Under the pieces are notes generated by a model. The model was not told the DNA's origin, ran no database searches, and worked only from the letters and a program-made list of their open reading frames with translations. Both the position numbers and the translations under genes were made by a program. From NCBI GenBank assembly GCA_021852345.1, contig JAJZNL010000056.1, positions 1 to 64,000 of the forward strand: a stretch of DNA of 64,000 bases, in the 5' to 3' direction. The DNA is from Actinomycetes bacterium (GTDB lineage Bacteria > Actinomycetota > Acidimicrobiia > Acidimicrobiales > JABEUL01). Of this stretch, positions 53,079 through 64,000 are shown one piece after another (position 1 is the first letter of the stretch; each line of letters starts with the position of its first letter).

Positions 53079-55166
53079 TTATTCGCCTTTCACTTTGGCC
53101 ACGATCTCTCTGGCCACCGATTCGGGAACTTCCTGATATGAATCGAACTGCATTGTATAACTAGCCCGACCTTGGGTTCTTGACCTAAGATCCGTAGCGT
53201 ACCTAAACATCTCACCCAAAGGAACTTGGGCTTTTACGACTTGATTGTTGCCACGCTGTTCCATGCCTTCGACCTTACCTCTCCTGGAAGAAAGATCTCC
53301 GATGACGTCTCCCATGTACTCTTCAGGTGTTACGACTTCAACTGCCATAATCGGCTCCAACAAAACTGGCTTAGCCTGTCGGCAAGCTTTTTTAATCGCC
53401 ATGGAACCGGCAATCCTAAAGGCTATTTCTGATGAGTCTACATCGTGATAAGAACCGTCAACCAAGGTAACCTTAATTCCCACGGTCGGATAACCCGCGA
53501 GCACACCCGAAGTCAAAGCCTCTTTAATACCCGCGTCCACCGCTGGAATATACTCTTTGGGAATTACACCGCCTGTAATCTCATTGACAAATTCGTAACC
53601 TCCAGTAGCTCCTTTAGGCTCAACGTTTATTACCACGTGTCCGTATTGACCGCGACCTCCAGACTGTCTTACGTATTTCTCTTCAACGTCTTTTAACGGT
53701 ACTGTAATAGTTTCCCTAAATGCAACCTGCGGCTTGCCCACGTGAGCATCCACGCTGAATTCTCTTAACATTCTGTCAACCAAAACTTCCAAGTGGAGCT
53801 CTCCCATACCAGCTATTACGGTCTGACCTGTCTCTTCGTCAGTACTCACCCTAAAAGTCGGATCTTCTTCGGACAAAGCGTAAAGCGCTTTGCCGAGTTT
53901 ATCTTGGTCGGCTTTTGTCTTGGGCTCAATGGCGACGTTTATGACGGGCTCAGGGAACTCCAAAGATTCAAGCAAAATCGGTTTATCTGGGTCACAGAGA
54001 GTATCACCGGTTTTGGTGTTCTTAAGACCAACGACGGCGACTATGTCTCCAGCAAAAGCCGCATCCCTGTCTTCCCTGTGGTTAGCGTGCATCTGCAGAA
54101 TTCTTCCCACTCTTTCTTTCTGAGAAGAGGTGGTATTTATGACTCCAGTACCCTTTTCCAATACGCCCGAATAAACTCTGATGTAGGTCAGTTTTCCGAC
54201 GTAAGGGTCGGTCATAATTTTAAAGGCAAGAGCAGAAAATGGCTCGGAGTCGTCAGCCTTTCTGAACAGCTTGTCCTCTTTATTCGGAACGGTTCCTTCG
54301 GTGGGTTTTATATCAATCGGCGAAGGGAGAAACTCCACAACCGCATCGAGCATTGGCTGAACGCCTTTATTCTTAAAAGCCGATCCGCATAAGACTGGAA
54401 CAACTTCATTTGTAATTGTGGCATGCCTAAGCGCTTTTTTAAGATCGGCTTCGGTTATCTCTTCGTCTGCCAAGTATTTTTCGATCAGTTCATCGTCGTG
54501 GTGCGTCAGCACTTCGAGAAGTTCGTGTCTCGCAGATTCGGCTTCAGATCTTAGTTCGTCGGGAATTTCAACGGAATTGTAATGGTCTCCCATCCCCTCT
54601 TCCCATACAACTGCCTTCATAGCCAAAAGATCGATTACCCCTTTAAAATCGGCTTCGGCACCGATCGGCAATTGGATGACAGCGGGAACGGCATCTAAAC
54701 GATCCACAATCATCTCAACGGTCCTACTGAAGTTAGCGCCAATTCTGTCCATCTTATTTACAAAACATATCCTCGGAACGTGATATTTATTTCCCTGCCT
54801 CCAAACAGTTTCGGTTTGGGGTTCCACGCCAGCTACGGCATCAAATACCGCAACCGCTCCGTCTAAAATTCTCAAGGACCGCTCAACTTCGACTGTGAAA
54901 TCAACGTGACCCGGCGTATCGATGATGTTTATGGTGATGTCTCGCCATTTACAGGTTGTCGCCGCGGAGGTAATCGTAATGCCTCGCTCTTGCTCCTGCA
55001 CCATCCAGTCCATGGTTGCAGCCCCTTCGTGGACTTCTCCGATCTTATAATTCTTACCCGTATAATAAAGAATTCTTTCAGTTGTCGTAGTCTTGCCCGC
55101 ATCAATGTGGGCCATAATACCTATGTTTCTGGTTTTGTCCAGCGGATGTTCTCTTTTTGATGCCAT
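53079..55166 (-). CDS. fusA: Elongation factor G
   Basis: [43 protein letters not shown]; full-length. Confidence 0.99.
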   Translation of the reverse strand: MASKREHPLDKTRNIGIMAHIDAGKTTTTERILYYTGKNYKIGEVHEGAATMDWMVQEQERGITITSAATTCKWRDITINIIDTPGHVDFTVEVERSLRILDGAVAVFDAVAGVEPQTETVWRQGNKYHVPRICFVNKMDRIGANFSRTVEMIVDRLDAVPAVIQLPIGAEADFKGVIDLLAMKAVVWEEGMGDHYNSVEIPDELRSEAESARHELLEVLTHHDDELIEKYLADEEITEADLKKALRHATITNEVVPVLCGSAFKNKGVQPMLDAVVEFLPSPIDIKPTEGTVPNKEDKLFRKADDSEPFSALAFKIMTDPYVGKLTYIRVYSGVLEKGTGVINTTSSQKERVGRILQMHANHREDRDAAFAGDIVAVVGLKNTKTGDTLCDPDKPILLESLEFPEPVINVAIEPKTKADQDKLGKALYALSEEDPTFRVSTDEETGQTVIAGMGELHLEVLVDRMLREFSVDAHVGKPQVAFRETITVPLKDVEEKYVRQSGGRGQYGHVVINVEPKGATGGYEFVNEITGGVIPKEYIPAVDAGIKEALTSGVLAGYPTVGIKVTLVDGSYHDVDSSEIAFRIAGSMAIKKACRQAKPVLLEPIMAVEVVTPEEYMGDVIGDLSSRRGKVEGMEQRGNNQVVKAQVPLGEMFRYATDLRSRTQGRASYTMQFDSYQEVPESVAREIVAKVKGE

Positions 55167-55322
55167 TTTTAAATTCTCTTACTTATTTTTTCTCAATATC
55201 TATGTTTTTTAACTGTGTATTTAATTCTTTTTTTTAGTGAGTTGTACGGTTTCCAACACTCGTTCATGACATAATTTCAATTACCGATTTATTTGAAACT
55301 ACCTTTGAATTCGAACCTGATT

Positions 55323-55395
55323 AAAAACCCCTGTTTTTAAAAACCCCTGTTTATAACTAAATCTGTTTTTATAACTAAATTTTTATAACTAAATA
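55323..55395. repeat. Nested short tandem duplications (AAAAACCCCTGTTTTT; TTTATAACTAAAT)
   Basis: Direct reading in the fusA-rpsG gap. Confidence 0.8.
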
Positions 55396-55729
55396 CTGTG
55401 TGAAAGTTTTTGTTTAATTCACTTCTAACGCTAAGACTTTCAACTCAAGACTTTTTTAGGGGGAAATTTACTCCTATTCTTAAATCTACGACTCACAATC
55501 TATTCTGTTTTAGTCAAACATTCTTAAACAACCATTGTCAAACAAATCAATTACCCGATTTTTTAATTCCAATTTCCGATAATCCTAAATTTTAATTAAT
55601 TACGCCAGTTCTAATATTTTAGATTTTCGATATTTAAAGCCGACTCTAACAAACCGAACCTTTGAATTTTAAATTATAGATATAAGATTCCGTCCATCAA
55701 AATTTCACTAAATTTTTACTTGCAAGCTC

Positions 55730-55774
55730 AATCCCGTGTCATTAATCCCGTGTCATTTATCCCGTGCTATTTAT
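55730..55774. repeat. Tandem repeat, 14-bp unit AATCCCGTGTCATT, 3 diverged copies
   Basis: Direct reading. Confidence 0.85.
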
Positions 55775-55895
55775 CAAAGTGTCTATTTAAAACTTTACAA
55801 TTTTTGAAAATTGTTCTTAAGTCTAAATAAATCTCTTTATAAATCTCTACAAAACTTTATAAACTCTGACGGTTGCCGACTCTTTTATTACGACT

Positions 55896-56366
55896 CTACC
55901 ACCTATAATGTGCAAAAGCTCTGTTGGATTCGGCCATTTTCTGAACATCTTCTTTTCTCTTAACCGCAGCTCCAACACCATTTGCGGCATCCTGGATTTC
56001 TCCGGCCAATCTCAAAGCCATAGTTCTTTCTTTACGATTATTAGCATATGCTACCAACCACCTAATTGATAAAGTGTTTGCCCTACGCGGTTTGACTTCA
56101 ACCGGTACCTGGTAGGTAGCTCCTCCAACTCGTCGACTTCGAACTTCCAACTCTGGACGTGTGTGATCCAGTGCCTGCTTTAACATAGCCAACGGATCAT
56201 TTCCCGTACGTTGGGCAACGGTGTCCAATGCGTCATAAACTATGCGCTCGGCCAATGTCTTTTTCCCACGGGATAACACTTTATTAATTACCTGTGCTAC
56301 GGTAACCGACTGGTATACCGGATCCGGATTAATCGTTCTTCTAACTGGGGCACCATACCTTGGCAT
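55896..56366 (-). CDS. rpsG: Ribosomal protein S7 (uS7)
   Basis: [47 protein letters not shown]. Confidence 0.98.
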   Translation of the reverse strand: MPRYGAPVRRTINPDPVYQSVTVAQVINKVLSRGKKTLAERIVYDALDTVAQRTGNDPLAMLKQALDHTRPELEVRSRRVGGATYQVPVEVKPRRANTLSIRWLVAYANNRKERTMALRLAGEIQDAANGVGAAVKRKEDVQKMAESNRAFAHYRW

Positions 56367-56737
56367 TATGACTCCTTCTTGGCTCCGTATCGGCTCCTGG
56401 CTTGCATCCTGTTTTTAACTCCAGAAGTATCCAGGGCTCCGCGGATAATCTTATACCTGACTCCCGGTAAATCTTTTACCCTACCGCCTCTTACCAATAC
56501 GATGGAGTGTTCCTGTAGGTTATGTCCTTCACCCGGTATATAAGCTGTTACTTCAACTCCACTGGACAGTCTCACCCTTGCAATTTTTCTGTTTGCCGAG
56601 TTCGGCTTCTTTGGATTGTGAATTGAAATTCGGGTGCAGACACCACGCCTTTGAGGAGCACCTTTTAAGGCCGGAGTCTTCGTTTTAGATTGTTTACTTT
56701 CCCGTCCCTTACGAACGAGTTGCGCGATTGTGGGCAC
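56366..56737 (-). CDS. rpsL: Ribosomal protein S12 (uS12)
   Basis: [57 protein letters not shown]. Confidence 0.98.
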   Translation of the reverse strand: MPTIAQLVRKGRESKQSKTKTPALKGAPQRRGVCTRISIHNPKKPNSANRKIARVRLSSGVEVTAYIPGEGHNLQEHSIVLVRGGRVKDLPGVRYKIIRGALDTSGVKNRMQARSRYGAKKES

Positions 56738-56919
56738 AAAATACCTTTCTTTAAAGTAATAAAAATTTTAGGTAAATACTTGACATGTGCGTTTGAAGTA
56801 ACGCAAGTACCAAATTATATATTACAACAATTTACAAGCAACGATTTCACGAATTTACCGCATTGCAATATCGCTTGCTATATGGTTAATTCCTAATGAA
56901 GCAACACACTTTAAACCGA

Positions 56920-59900
56920 CTAATATTCGTCTTCGCTCTCTTCGGATTCGGCAACTCTTCTTCCCAAATCCCTCAGCCAAAGAGCCAGCTCCTCGGGAGT
57001 CTGTCCTTGATCCGAAGACCAATAAGGGAGGTGCTCGCTAACTGTAACCTTGGCATGATATTTACGGTATTGATCAACACCAGTACCAGCTGGAATCAAC
57101 TTACCAATAATAATGTTTTCCTTTAACCCCGAAAGTTGATCGGACTTACTTTCAATCGCCGCTTCGGTCAATACTCTTGTGGTCTCCTGGAAAGATGCCG
57201 CCGAAAGCCACGAGTCGGTAGCCAATGACGCCTTGGTAATACCCATCAACTCCGGTCTTGCCTCAGCCGGCTTGTTCTTTTGATTTACCAGGTCCCGGTT
57301 GGTCTCGGTGAACTTTCTGGTATCGACCCTTTCTCCGGGCAAGAAGTTGGAATCGTTGGGTTCAACAACCGATACTCTTCTAAGCATTTGTCTTACAATC
57401 AATTCAATATGCTTGTCGTGGATAGATACACCTTGATCCCTATATACATTTTGAACTTCGTCTACAAGATACTTTTGAGTCTCCCTAATTCCTTTGATTT
57501 CTAGCAATTGCTTAGGGTCTCGGGGACCGTCCACTATTGCGTCTCCAGCTTCCACTAAATCGCCGTCTTTAAATTCTAAGTGCGACCTCGGTCCGATGAT
57601 CATCTCCTCTTCGGTATCGTCCTCGGCTTTAAGTATTACTTGGCGAGATCCGTTTTCCAATTCGACAACTTTAAGCTGACCTTTCTGCCTTGCCATAACG
57701 GCTGCACCTTTAGGACTTCTGGCCTCAAACAACTCAATTACTCTCGGAAGACCGTGGGTTATGTCTTCTCCGACAACACCTCCAGTGTGGAAGGTTCTCA
57801 TTGTTAACTGAGTTCCAGGTTCACCGATCGATTGAGCCGCTATAACTCCGACGGCCTCGCCGATTTCAATCAGTTTACCAGTGGCCAGCGAAAGACCGTA
57901 ACATCTAGCGCATACTCCGCTTACGGCTTCGCAAGTCAATACTGATCTGACTCTCACCTTGTCAATATTTGGATCATTTATGATTGTCTTTACCAATTCG
58001 TCCGTTAAAAGAGTTCCGGCATCCAGAGTAGTGCGTGAATTTGAAAGCTTAACAGGGTCAAGCAATATCCGCCCAAAGGATCTGGTTTCCTGATAACTTC
58101 TCTTACCAGCTTCATCGGGAACCATCTCTTCGATCCAAATTCCCCTCGTTGTATTACAGTCGTCAACTCTAATAATAAGCTCCTGAGCTACGTCGACTAA
58201 TTTTCTAGTAAGGTATCCAGAGTCTGCGGTTCGAAGAGCCGTATCGGCCAAACCTTTTCTTGCACCGTGTGTAGAAATAAAGTATTCGAGAACAGAAAGA
58301 CCCTCTCTAAAGGAAGATTTAATGGGTCGAGGAATCATCTCTCCACGAGGATTAGATACCAGACCTTTCATTCCCGCAATCTGACGAATCTGCTGAGGGT
58401 TTCCTCGTGCTCCAGAATCTACCATCATATCCAACGGGTTAAATTCCATAGTCGCCAATGATTTTTCCATCGCACGACCGACCTCAGATGTTGCTGAAGT
58501 CCAGATCTCAATTTCCTTTTGACGTCTCTCGTCGTCTGTTACAATACCTCGTTTGAACTGCGTTTCCGCCTTTTCGGCCTCTTTTTCATAATGATCCAGT
58601 ATCTGCCTCTTGTCGGCTGGAGTTTTAACGTCTGATATGGAAATGGTTAAACCACTTTGGGCGGCATACCTAAAACCTAGTGTTTTAATCTTGTCCAAAC
58701 TGGCGGCAACGATGGCTTTGGGATAGTTAACAGCCAGTTCTTCCACTATCAACCCTATGGGCACGTGTCTTTTACCGATAACGTCGTTGACGAATCGAAA
58801 TCCCTCAGGTAATGCTGAGTTAAACAAAAGTCTGCCCGCAGTCGTTTCGATTGAATCTCCAACTTCAACCTCATAGAGATATGAACTGGGCACTAACCCT
58901 TCAGAAGCGGTATCACCCGTCTCTTCAAAATCAAATGAACTTGCGTGCTTGGACAGAGTATGCAAACGAATTTTACCATCTATTGGTCTTACTATTATCT
59001 TGGCCTGAAGGTCAATATCCTTATTTGCCAACGCCATTTCAACTTCATAGAGGTGCCTGAATACTTTTCCCTGACCTTTGGCATTTTCTTTAACAATAGT
59101 TAGATAGTAAATACCAAACACCATATCTTGAGTAGGAACTGTAATAGGTCGTCCCGTAGCTGGCGAAAGAATATTGTTAGCCGAAAGCATCAATATTCTG
59201 GCTTCAGCCTGAGCTTCTGCTGAAAGCGGTAGATGCACCGCCATCTGGTCGCCATCAAAGTCTGCGTTAAATGCTGTACAAACCAAAGGATGTATTTGGA
59301 TCGCTTTACCTTCAATTAGCACGGGTTCAAAAGCCTGAATACCAAGCCTGTGAAGCGTAGGTGCTCTGTTTAACAATACTGGGTGTTCTTTAATTACGTC
59401 TTCAAGAACTTCCCAAACTTGGGTCCTTCTTCTTTCGACCATCCTTTTGGCAGACTTAATATTTTGAGCAACCTTGGAATCCACCAACTGTCGCATTACA
59501 AAAGGCTTAAACAGCTCAAGGGCCATCTGCTTGGGAAGACCACACTGATGCAACTTAAGCGTAGGTCCGACAACAATTACGGACCTTCCCGAGTAATCGA
59601 CTCGTTTACCCAACAGGTTCTGCCTGAAACGTCCCTGCTTACCTTTTAACATATCCGAAAGGCTCTTCAGGGGCCGATTTCCTGGACCCGCCACGGGTTT
59701 ACCGCGACGACCGTTATCAAACAGGGCATCGACTGCTTCCTGAAGCATTCGCTTTTCATTGTTTATGATAATTTCGGGAGCTCCGAGTTCCAGTAGTCTG
59801 GCAAGCCTGTTATTTCTGTTTATAACCCTGCGGTACAGATCATTTAAATCAGAGGTGGCAAAACGTCCACCCTCAAGCTGTACCATCGGCCTCAAATCTG

Positions 59901-60993
59901 GAGGTATGACCGGTACGACATCCAATATCATAGATTTGGGATCGTTAATTCTTTGACCGTTTTCGTCTCTTCGATTAAATGCAGCTATGATTTTAAGGCG
60001 CTTTATTGCCTTTTGACGGCGTTGAACTGACAACTGTTTTCTTCCGTCCAATGCATCGATTGCATGGCGAACTTTAATCTCTTCTTCGTCCAGATCTAAC
60101 CGATCCAAAAGCTTAATTATTACTTCGGCACCCATTCCACCTTCGAAGTAGTCCGAATATCTGATCTTCAACTCTTGCCAAAGATTTTCGTCTTCAATGA
60201 TTTGGCGCGGATACAGATCTCTGAAGGCAGCTAAAGCTCTCTTTGCGATATCAATCTCGTCTTTGGCACGCTCACGGATGTAGCCTATTTCTTTTTCCAT
60301 GGCACGTTGCCTACTGCGAATTTCTGAATCTTTCGCGCTTCGCTTTTCGAGTTGAGCCACTTCCGATTCAAGCTCTTTCAGTCTTTTTTCAACCTCAACG
60401 TCTCTTTCTTTTTCAAGTTCGAGAACTTCTTCAGCAAGTTCTGCCTCAAGGTTTGATATGTCCTCGTGTCGCTTTTTCTCGTCAACCCAAGTAACTAAAT
60501 TTGCTGCAAAATAAATTACCTTTTCAAGTTGTTTTGCCTTAAGTTCTTCTTTGGCTTCCGTCCCCATCAATAGATAGGCCAGCCAGGATCGAGTACCTCT
60601 CAGGTACCATATGTGAACAACTGGTGCGGCCAACTCAATATGTCCCATGCGGTCTCTTCGAACCTTGGATTTAGTAACCTCCACGCCACAACGCTCGCAG
60701 ATAATTCCTTTAAATCGAACTTTCTTATATTTTCCGCAATAGCACTCCCAGTCCTTTGTCGGACCGAAAATCTTTTCACAAAATAGTCCGTCCTTTTCGG
60801 GTCTTAAGGTTCTGTAGTTAATGGTCTCGGGCTTCTTAACCTCGCCATATGACCACTCTCTTATGGTGTCGCTTGTTGCGATTCCGATCTTTAATTGGTC
60901 AAAACTGTTTATAACTGCTTTAGCGCTTTTCGCTTCGGGCTTTGAATAGTCAAAACCGAAGCCTCCAAACTGTTCGCTTCCAAAATCAACCAT
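56920..60993 (-). CDS. rpoC: RNA polymerase beta' subunit
   Basis: [51 protein letters not shown]. Confidence 0.99.
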   Translation of the reverse strand: MVDFGSEQFGGFGFDYSKPEAKSAKAVINSFDQLKIGIATSDTIREWSYGEVKKPETINYRTLRPEKDGLFCEKIFGPTKDWECYCGKYKKVRFKGIICERCGVEVTKSKVRRDRMGHIELAAPVVHIWYLRGTRSWLAYLLMGTEAKEELKAKQLEKVIYFAANLVTWVDEKKRHEDISNLEAELAEEVLELEKERDVEVEKRLKELESEVAQLEKRSAKDSEIRSRQRAMEKEIGYIRERAKDEIDIAKRALAAFRDLYPRQIIEDENLWQELKIRYSDYFEGGMGAEVIIKLLDRLDLDEEEIKVRHAIDALDGRKQLSVQRRQKAIKRLKIIAAFNRRDENGQRINDPKSMILDVVPVIPPDLRPMVQLEGGRFATSDLNDLYRRVINRNNRLARLLELGAPEIIINNEKRMLQEAVDALFDNGRRGKPVAGPGNRPLKSLSDMLKGKQGRFRQNLLGKRVDYSGRSVIVVGPTLKLHQCGLPKQMALELFKPFVMRQLVDSKVAQNIKSAKRMVERRRTQVWEVLEDVIKEHPVLLNRAPTLHRLGIQAFEPVLIEGKAIQIHPLVCTAFNADFDGDQMAVHLPLSAEAQAEARILMLSANNILSPATGRPITVPTQDMVFGIYYLTIVKENAKGQGKVFRHLYEVEMALANKDIDLQAKIIVRPIDGKIRLHTLSKHASSFDFEETGDTASEGLVPSSYLYEVEVGDSIETTAGRLLFNSALPEGFRFVNDVIGKRHVPIGLIVEELAVNYPKAIVAASLDKIKTLGFRYAAQSGLTISISDVKTPADKRQILDHYEKEAEKAETQFKRGIVTDDERRQKEIEIWTSATSEVGRAMEKSLATMEFNPLDMMVDSGARGNPQQIRQIAGMKGLVSNPRGEMIPRPIKSSFREGLSVLEYFISTHGARKGLADTALRTADSGYLTRKLVDVAQELIIRVDDCNTTRGIWIEEMVPDEAGKRSYQETRSFGRILLDPVKLSNSRTTLDAGTLLTDELVKTIINDPNIDKVRVRSVLTCEAVSGVCARCYGLSLATGKLIEIGEAVGVIAAQSIGEPGTQLTMRTFHTGGVVGEDITHGLPRVIELFEARSPKGAAVMARQKGQLKVVELENGSRQVILKAEDDTEEEMIIGPRSHLEFKDGDLVEAGDAIVDGPRDPKQLLEIKGIRETQKYLVDEVQNVYRDQGVSIHDKHIELIVRQMLRRVSVVEPNDSNFLPGERVDTRKFTETNRDLVNQKNKPAEARPELMGITKASLATDSWLSAASFQETTRVLTEAAIESKSDQLSGLKENIIIGKLIPAGTGVDQYRKYHAKVTVSEHLPYWSSDQGQTPEELALWLRDLGRRVAESEESEDEY

Positions 60994-60995
60994 CG

Positions 60996-63900
60996 TTAGT
61001 AACTCCCATCCATGGCAATGAATCCGTCTGAGAAACCATCTAAGTCGTCTCCGGATAACTCATGATGACTGAAATCGATCCCAAAGTGCTCCGACTCCCT
61101 GTCAACATCAAAATCTAGGTCCTTAAGATGAATCTCTTCACCCGTGTTGGAAATTACTTCAACATCCAAACACAAAGACTGCATTTCTTTAATTAATACT
61201 TTGAAGCTTTCCGGAATTCCAGGCTCGGGGATACTTTCACCCTTAACTATCTTCTCGTAAACTTTAACCCTCCCAGAGGTGTCGTCGGACTTCAACGTCA
61301 AAAGCTCCTGAAGAGCAAATGCGGCTCCGTAAGCCTCCAGCGCCCAAACTTCCATCTCTCCAAATCTCTGCCCACCGAACTGAGCCTTCCCACCGAGGGG
61401 TTGCTGAGTTATCATGGAGTAAGGACCAGTTGAGCGGGCATGAATCTTATCATCCACGAGGTGAGCCAATTTAAGTATGTACATATAACCTACGCTGATC
61501 GGATTGTCATACACCTCGCCGGTTCGACCGTTGAACAAAACAACCTTTCCTTCATCGTTAATAAGTTTCGTACCGTCTTTACCGTCAGAATTTAAAGTGC
61601 CGAAAATGTCTTTAATAGATTTGTGACCACCAGTTCTATCCTCTTCATCCCAGTGCGCGCCGTCGAATGCAGGTGAAGACACCCATACCGACGGAGGAGT
61701 CTTTGGCCTGGTTTTCTTATTGTTCTTAGAGTCCGTAGTCAGTTCTTTATCTACATCTTTCCACCCGCACTTTGCGGCATAACCTAAGTGAGATTCCAAT
61801 ACCTGACCTACGTTCATACGACTGGGAACACCCAGCGGATTCAGTATTATGTCTACTGGAGTTCCGTCTTTGAGATACGGCATATCTTCGGCGGGAAGAA
61901 TCTTTGAGATGACACCTTTGTTTCCGTGTCTTCCGGCAAGCTTATCGCCTTCGGTAATCTTTCTCTTTTGAGCAACATAGACTCTTACCAACTCATTTAC
62001 CCCAGGAGGCAGCTCGTGGGCATCGTCTCTGGTATATACCTTAACGTCAATTACGGTACCTGACTCTCCGTGTGGAACTCTCATGGAAGTGTCTCTCACG
62101 TCTCGAGCCTTTTCACCGAATATTGCCCTCAGCAATCTCTCTTCTGGCGTAAGCTCAGTCTCGCCTTTGGGTGTAACCTTACCGACCAATATGTCGCCTG
62201 CCGTTACTTCAGCTCCGATCCTGATAATCCCACGATCATCTAAGTTTGCCAGAACTTCCTCTGAAAGGTTGGGGATATCACGCGTAATTTCTTCGGTTCC
62301 AAGTTTTGTATCTCGTGCGTCAACTTCATGCTCTTCTATGTGAATTGAAGTAAGTACATCGTCGGTTACCAACCGTTGAGACAATATAATCGCGTCTTCA
62401 TAGTTATATCCTTCCCACGGCATAAAGGCAACCAAAAGGTTCTTCCCCAATGCCAGCTCGCCGTTATCCACAGCGGGTCCGTCGGCAATTATATCTCCTT
62501 TGTTAACGTGCTGTCCTTCGACTACAATAACTCTCGAGTTAACACACGAATTTTGATTGGATCTCCTAAATTTGTCAATTAGAATTACTTCCTTGGCTGG
62601 TAGCGGCGCTCCAAATTCGTCCTTTTGGTTGGGGGAGTATTCAATATGAACCACGTCTGCCGAAACCGTACTAATAACACCTTTGCCTTTGGCGATTACT
62701 ACATCTCCTGCATCGACGGCACATCTAAATTCCACACCAGTGCCTACATAAGGGGCTTCGGGAACCAAAAGAGGCACAGCTTGTTTCTGCATGTTTGCAC
62801 CCATGAGGGCACGGTTTGCATCGTCGTGTTCAACAAATGGAATTAGTGAAGTTGAGACCGAGACTATCTGCTTGGGACTGACGTCCATCAAATCAACTTC
62901 GGCGGGCGATACATAATCTATTTCGCTTGTTGTTCCGTAGGAACCTCCAACTCCGGCGCCGAATTTAACTCCAGCTCCCTGAGGTCCTCGTCTAACTAAA
63001 ACCTTATCTTCAATAAACTTTCCGTTTGAGTCAAACGGGGCGTTTGCCTGAGCTATAACATGATCCTCTTCTTCGTCGGCTGCCAACCACTGAATCTGAT
63101 CAGTTACTTTACCGTTTGCCACCTTACGATAGGGAGTCTCGATAAATCCGAATTCATTCACCCGCCCATAAGTAGCAAGTGCCCCAATCAAACCAATGTT
63201 TGGTCCTTCGGGGGTTTCAATTGGACACATTCTGCCATAGTGAGACGTGTGAACGTCACGAACCTCAAATCCCGCACGCTCTCTGGAAAGACCACCAGGG
63301 CCCAATGCCGAAAGCCTTCGCTTATGAGCCAAACCTGACAGCGGGTTATGTTGATCCATGAATTGACTTAATTGGCTGGTTCCAAAAAACTCTTTAATGG
63401 CAGAAACCACGGGTCTAGTGTTGGTCAAGTTATTGGGAGTTATCAACTCTTCGTCCAAAGTAGTCATGCGCTCCCTGACCACTCTTTCCATTCTGGAAAG
63501 TCCTACTTTTACCTGATTCTGAATAAGTTCGCCAACAGCTCGAATTCTTCTATTGGCAAAGTGGTCTTGGTCGTCCACACGGTAACCGCTTTCACCGCTA
63601 GCCAAATGCAGCATGTATGTCGCGGTGGCCAAAATCTCAGGAGCGCTTAAAGTAGTCGAATCCGGATCAGGCTTAGCTAAATCAAGCTTAAACAGTTTAT
63701 TTAACTTGTCGATTTCGGGACCTAATTTTCTGTTGAGCTTATACCTACCGACAGCTGAAAGATCATATCTTTTCGGATTGAAAAATGAGTTTTCGAAATA
63801 ATTTTTAGAAGCCTCATGCGAAAGCGGTTCTCCCGGTCTTACTCTCTTATAAATTTCGACTAATGCTTCGTCTTTAGTCTGACCAGCAAACTTATCTTTG

Positions 63901-64000
63901 GAATATTGAGGACGCAGAAAATCAAAATGCTTTACAAAGGCCTCCATAAAGGCAGGATCGTCGTAACCCAATCCGCGAATTAAGGTGAACAGCGATAGTC
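60996..64000 (-). CDS. rpoB: RNA polymerase beta subunit, N-terminus beyond the right window edge
   Basis: [47 protein letters not shown]; frame stays open upstream of the track start (...[14 protein letters not shown]) to the window edge. Confidence 0.99.
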   Translation of the reverse strand, partial: LSLFTLIRGLGYDDPAFMEAFVKHFDFLRPQYSKDKFAGQTKDEALVEIYKRVRPGEPLSHEASKNYFENSFFNPKRYDLSAVGRYKLNRKLGPEIDKLNKLFKLDLAKPDPDSTTLSAPEILATATYMLHLASGESGYRVDDQDHFANRRIRAVGELIQNQVKVGLSRMERVVRERMTTLDEELITPNNLTNTRPVVSAIKEFFGTSQLSQFMDQHNPLSGLAHKRRLSALGPGGLSRERAGFEVRDVHTSHYGRMCPIETPEGPNIGLIGALATYGRVNEFGFIETPYRKVANGKVTDQIQWLAADEEEDHVIAQANAPFDSNGKFIEDKVLVRRGPQGAGVKFGAGVGGSYGTTSEIDYVSPAEVDLMDVSPKQIVSVSTSLIPFVEHDDANRALMGANMQKQAVPLLVPEAPYVGTGVEFRCAVDAGDVVIAKGKGVISTVSADVVHIEYSPNQKDEFGAPLPAKEVILIDKFRRSNQNSCVNSRVIVVEGQHVNKGDIIADGPAVDNGELALGKNLLVAFMPWEGYNYEDAIILSQRLVTDDVLTSIHIEEHEVDARDTKLGTEEITRDIPNLSEEVLANLDDRGIIRIGAEVTAGDILVGKVTPKGETELTPEERLLRAIFGEKARDVRDTSMRVPHGESGTVIDVKVYTRDDAHELPPGVNELVRVYVAQKRKITEGDKLAGRHGNKGVISKILPAEDMPYLKDGTPVDIILNPLGVPSRMNVGQVLESHLGYAAKCGWKDVDKELTTDSKNNKKTRPKTPPSVWVSSPAFDGAHWDEEDRTGGHKSIKDIFGTLNSDGKDGTKLINDEGKVVLFNGRTGEVYDNPISVGYMYILKLAHLVDDKIHARSTGPYSMITQQPLGGKAQFGGQRFGEMEVWALEAYGAAFALQELLTLKSDDTSGRVKVYEKIVKGESIPEPGIPESFKVLIKEMQSLCLDVEVISNTGEEIHLKDLDFDVDRESEHFGIDFSHHELSGDDLDGFSDGFIAMDGSY

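Noticed and set aside
53793-54392. 199-aa + strand ORF opposite fusA
   Set aside because: Antisense to full-length EF-G; no recognisable motif.
63200-63430. Possible rifampicin-resistance changes in rpoB
   Set aside because: Cluster [33 protein letters not shown] shows the usual wild-type residues at key positions.
63971-63971. rpoB start at 63971 given by the ORF track
   Set aside because: It is a TTG inside the gene; the frame continues open (...[14 protein letters not shown]) to the window edge, so rpoB is truncated by the window.

Overview
The window (moderately low GC) is a bacterial chromosome segment, probably Actinomycetota and possibly Acidimicrobiia; this is inferred from gene order and protein style, not proven. 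Nearly all genes lie on the minus strand. From left to right it contains: (1) an accessory patch at about 1-3.6 kb, with an IS607-type serine recombinase, a headless + strand gene remnant absent from the ORF track, and a tightly coupled three-gene cassette (TIGR04255-like protein / Xre-like HTH / unknown) whose first overlap is built from a 12-bp triple repeat; (2) a housekeeping block, with GNAT, NUDIX, groEL-groES with a perfect CIRCE operator, tsaD-rimI-tsaB-tsaE, family-4 UDG, alr, nnrD/E and acpS; (3) two directly repeated 5,073-bp units, each encoding about 1,687 aa of secreted NHL-repeat/FN3 surface protein, apparently identical inside but with different 5' leaders, where one copy's best start signal is out of frame; (4) glmS-glmM, then the alpha/spc/S10/str ribosomal superoperon through rpoC and a truncated rpoB. 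The superoperon has unusual features: long acidic C-terminal tails on L22, L29 and S3, a lipoprotein gene between adk and map, large gaps with inverted repeats, and many short tandem duplications in intergenic DNA. No tRNA, rRNA or CRISPR array was recognised.
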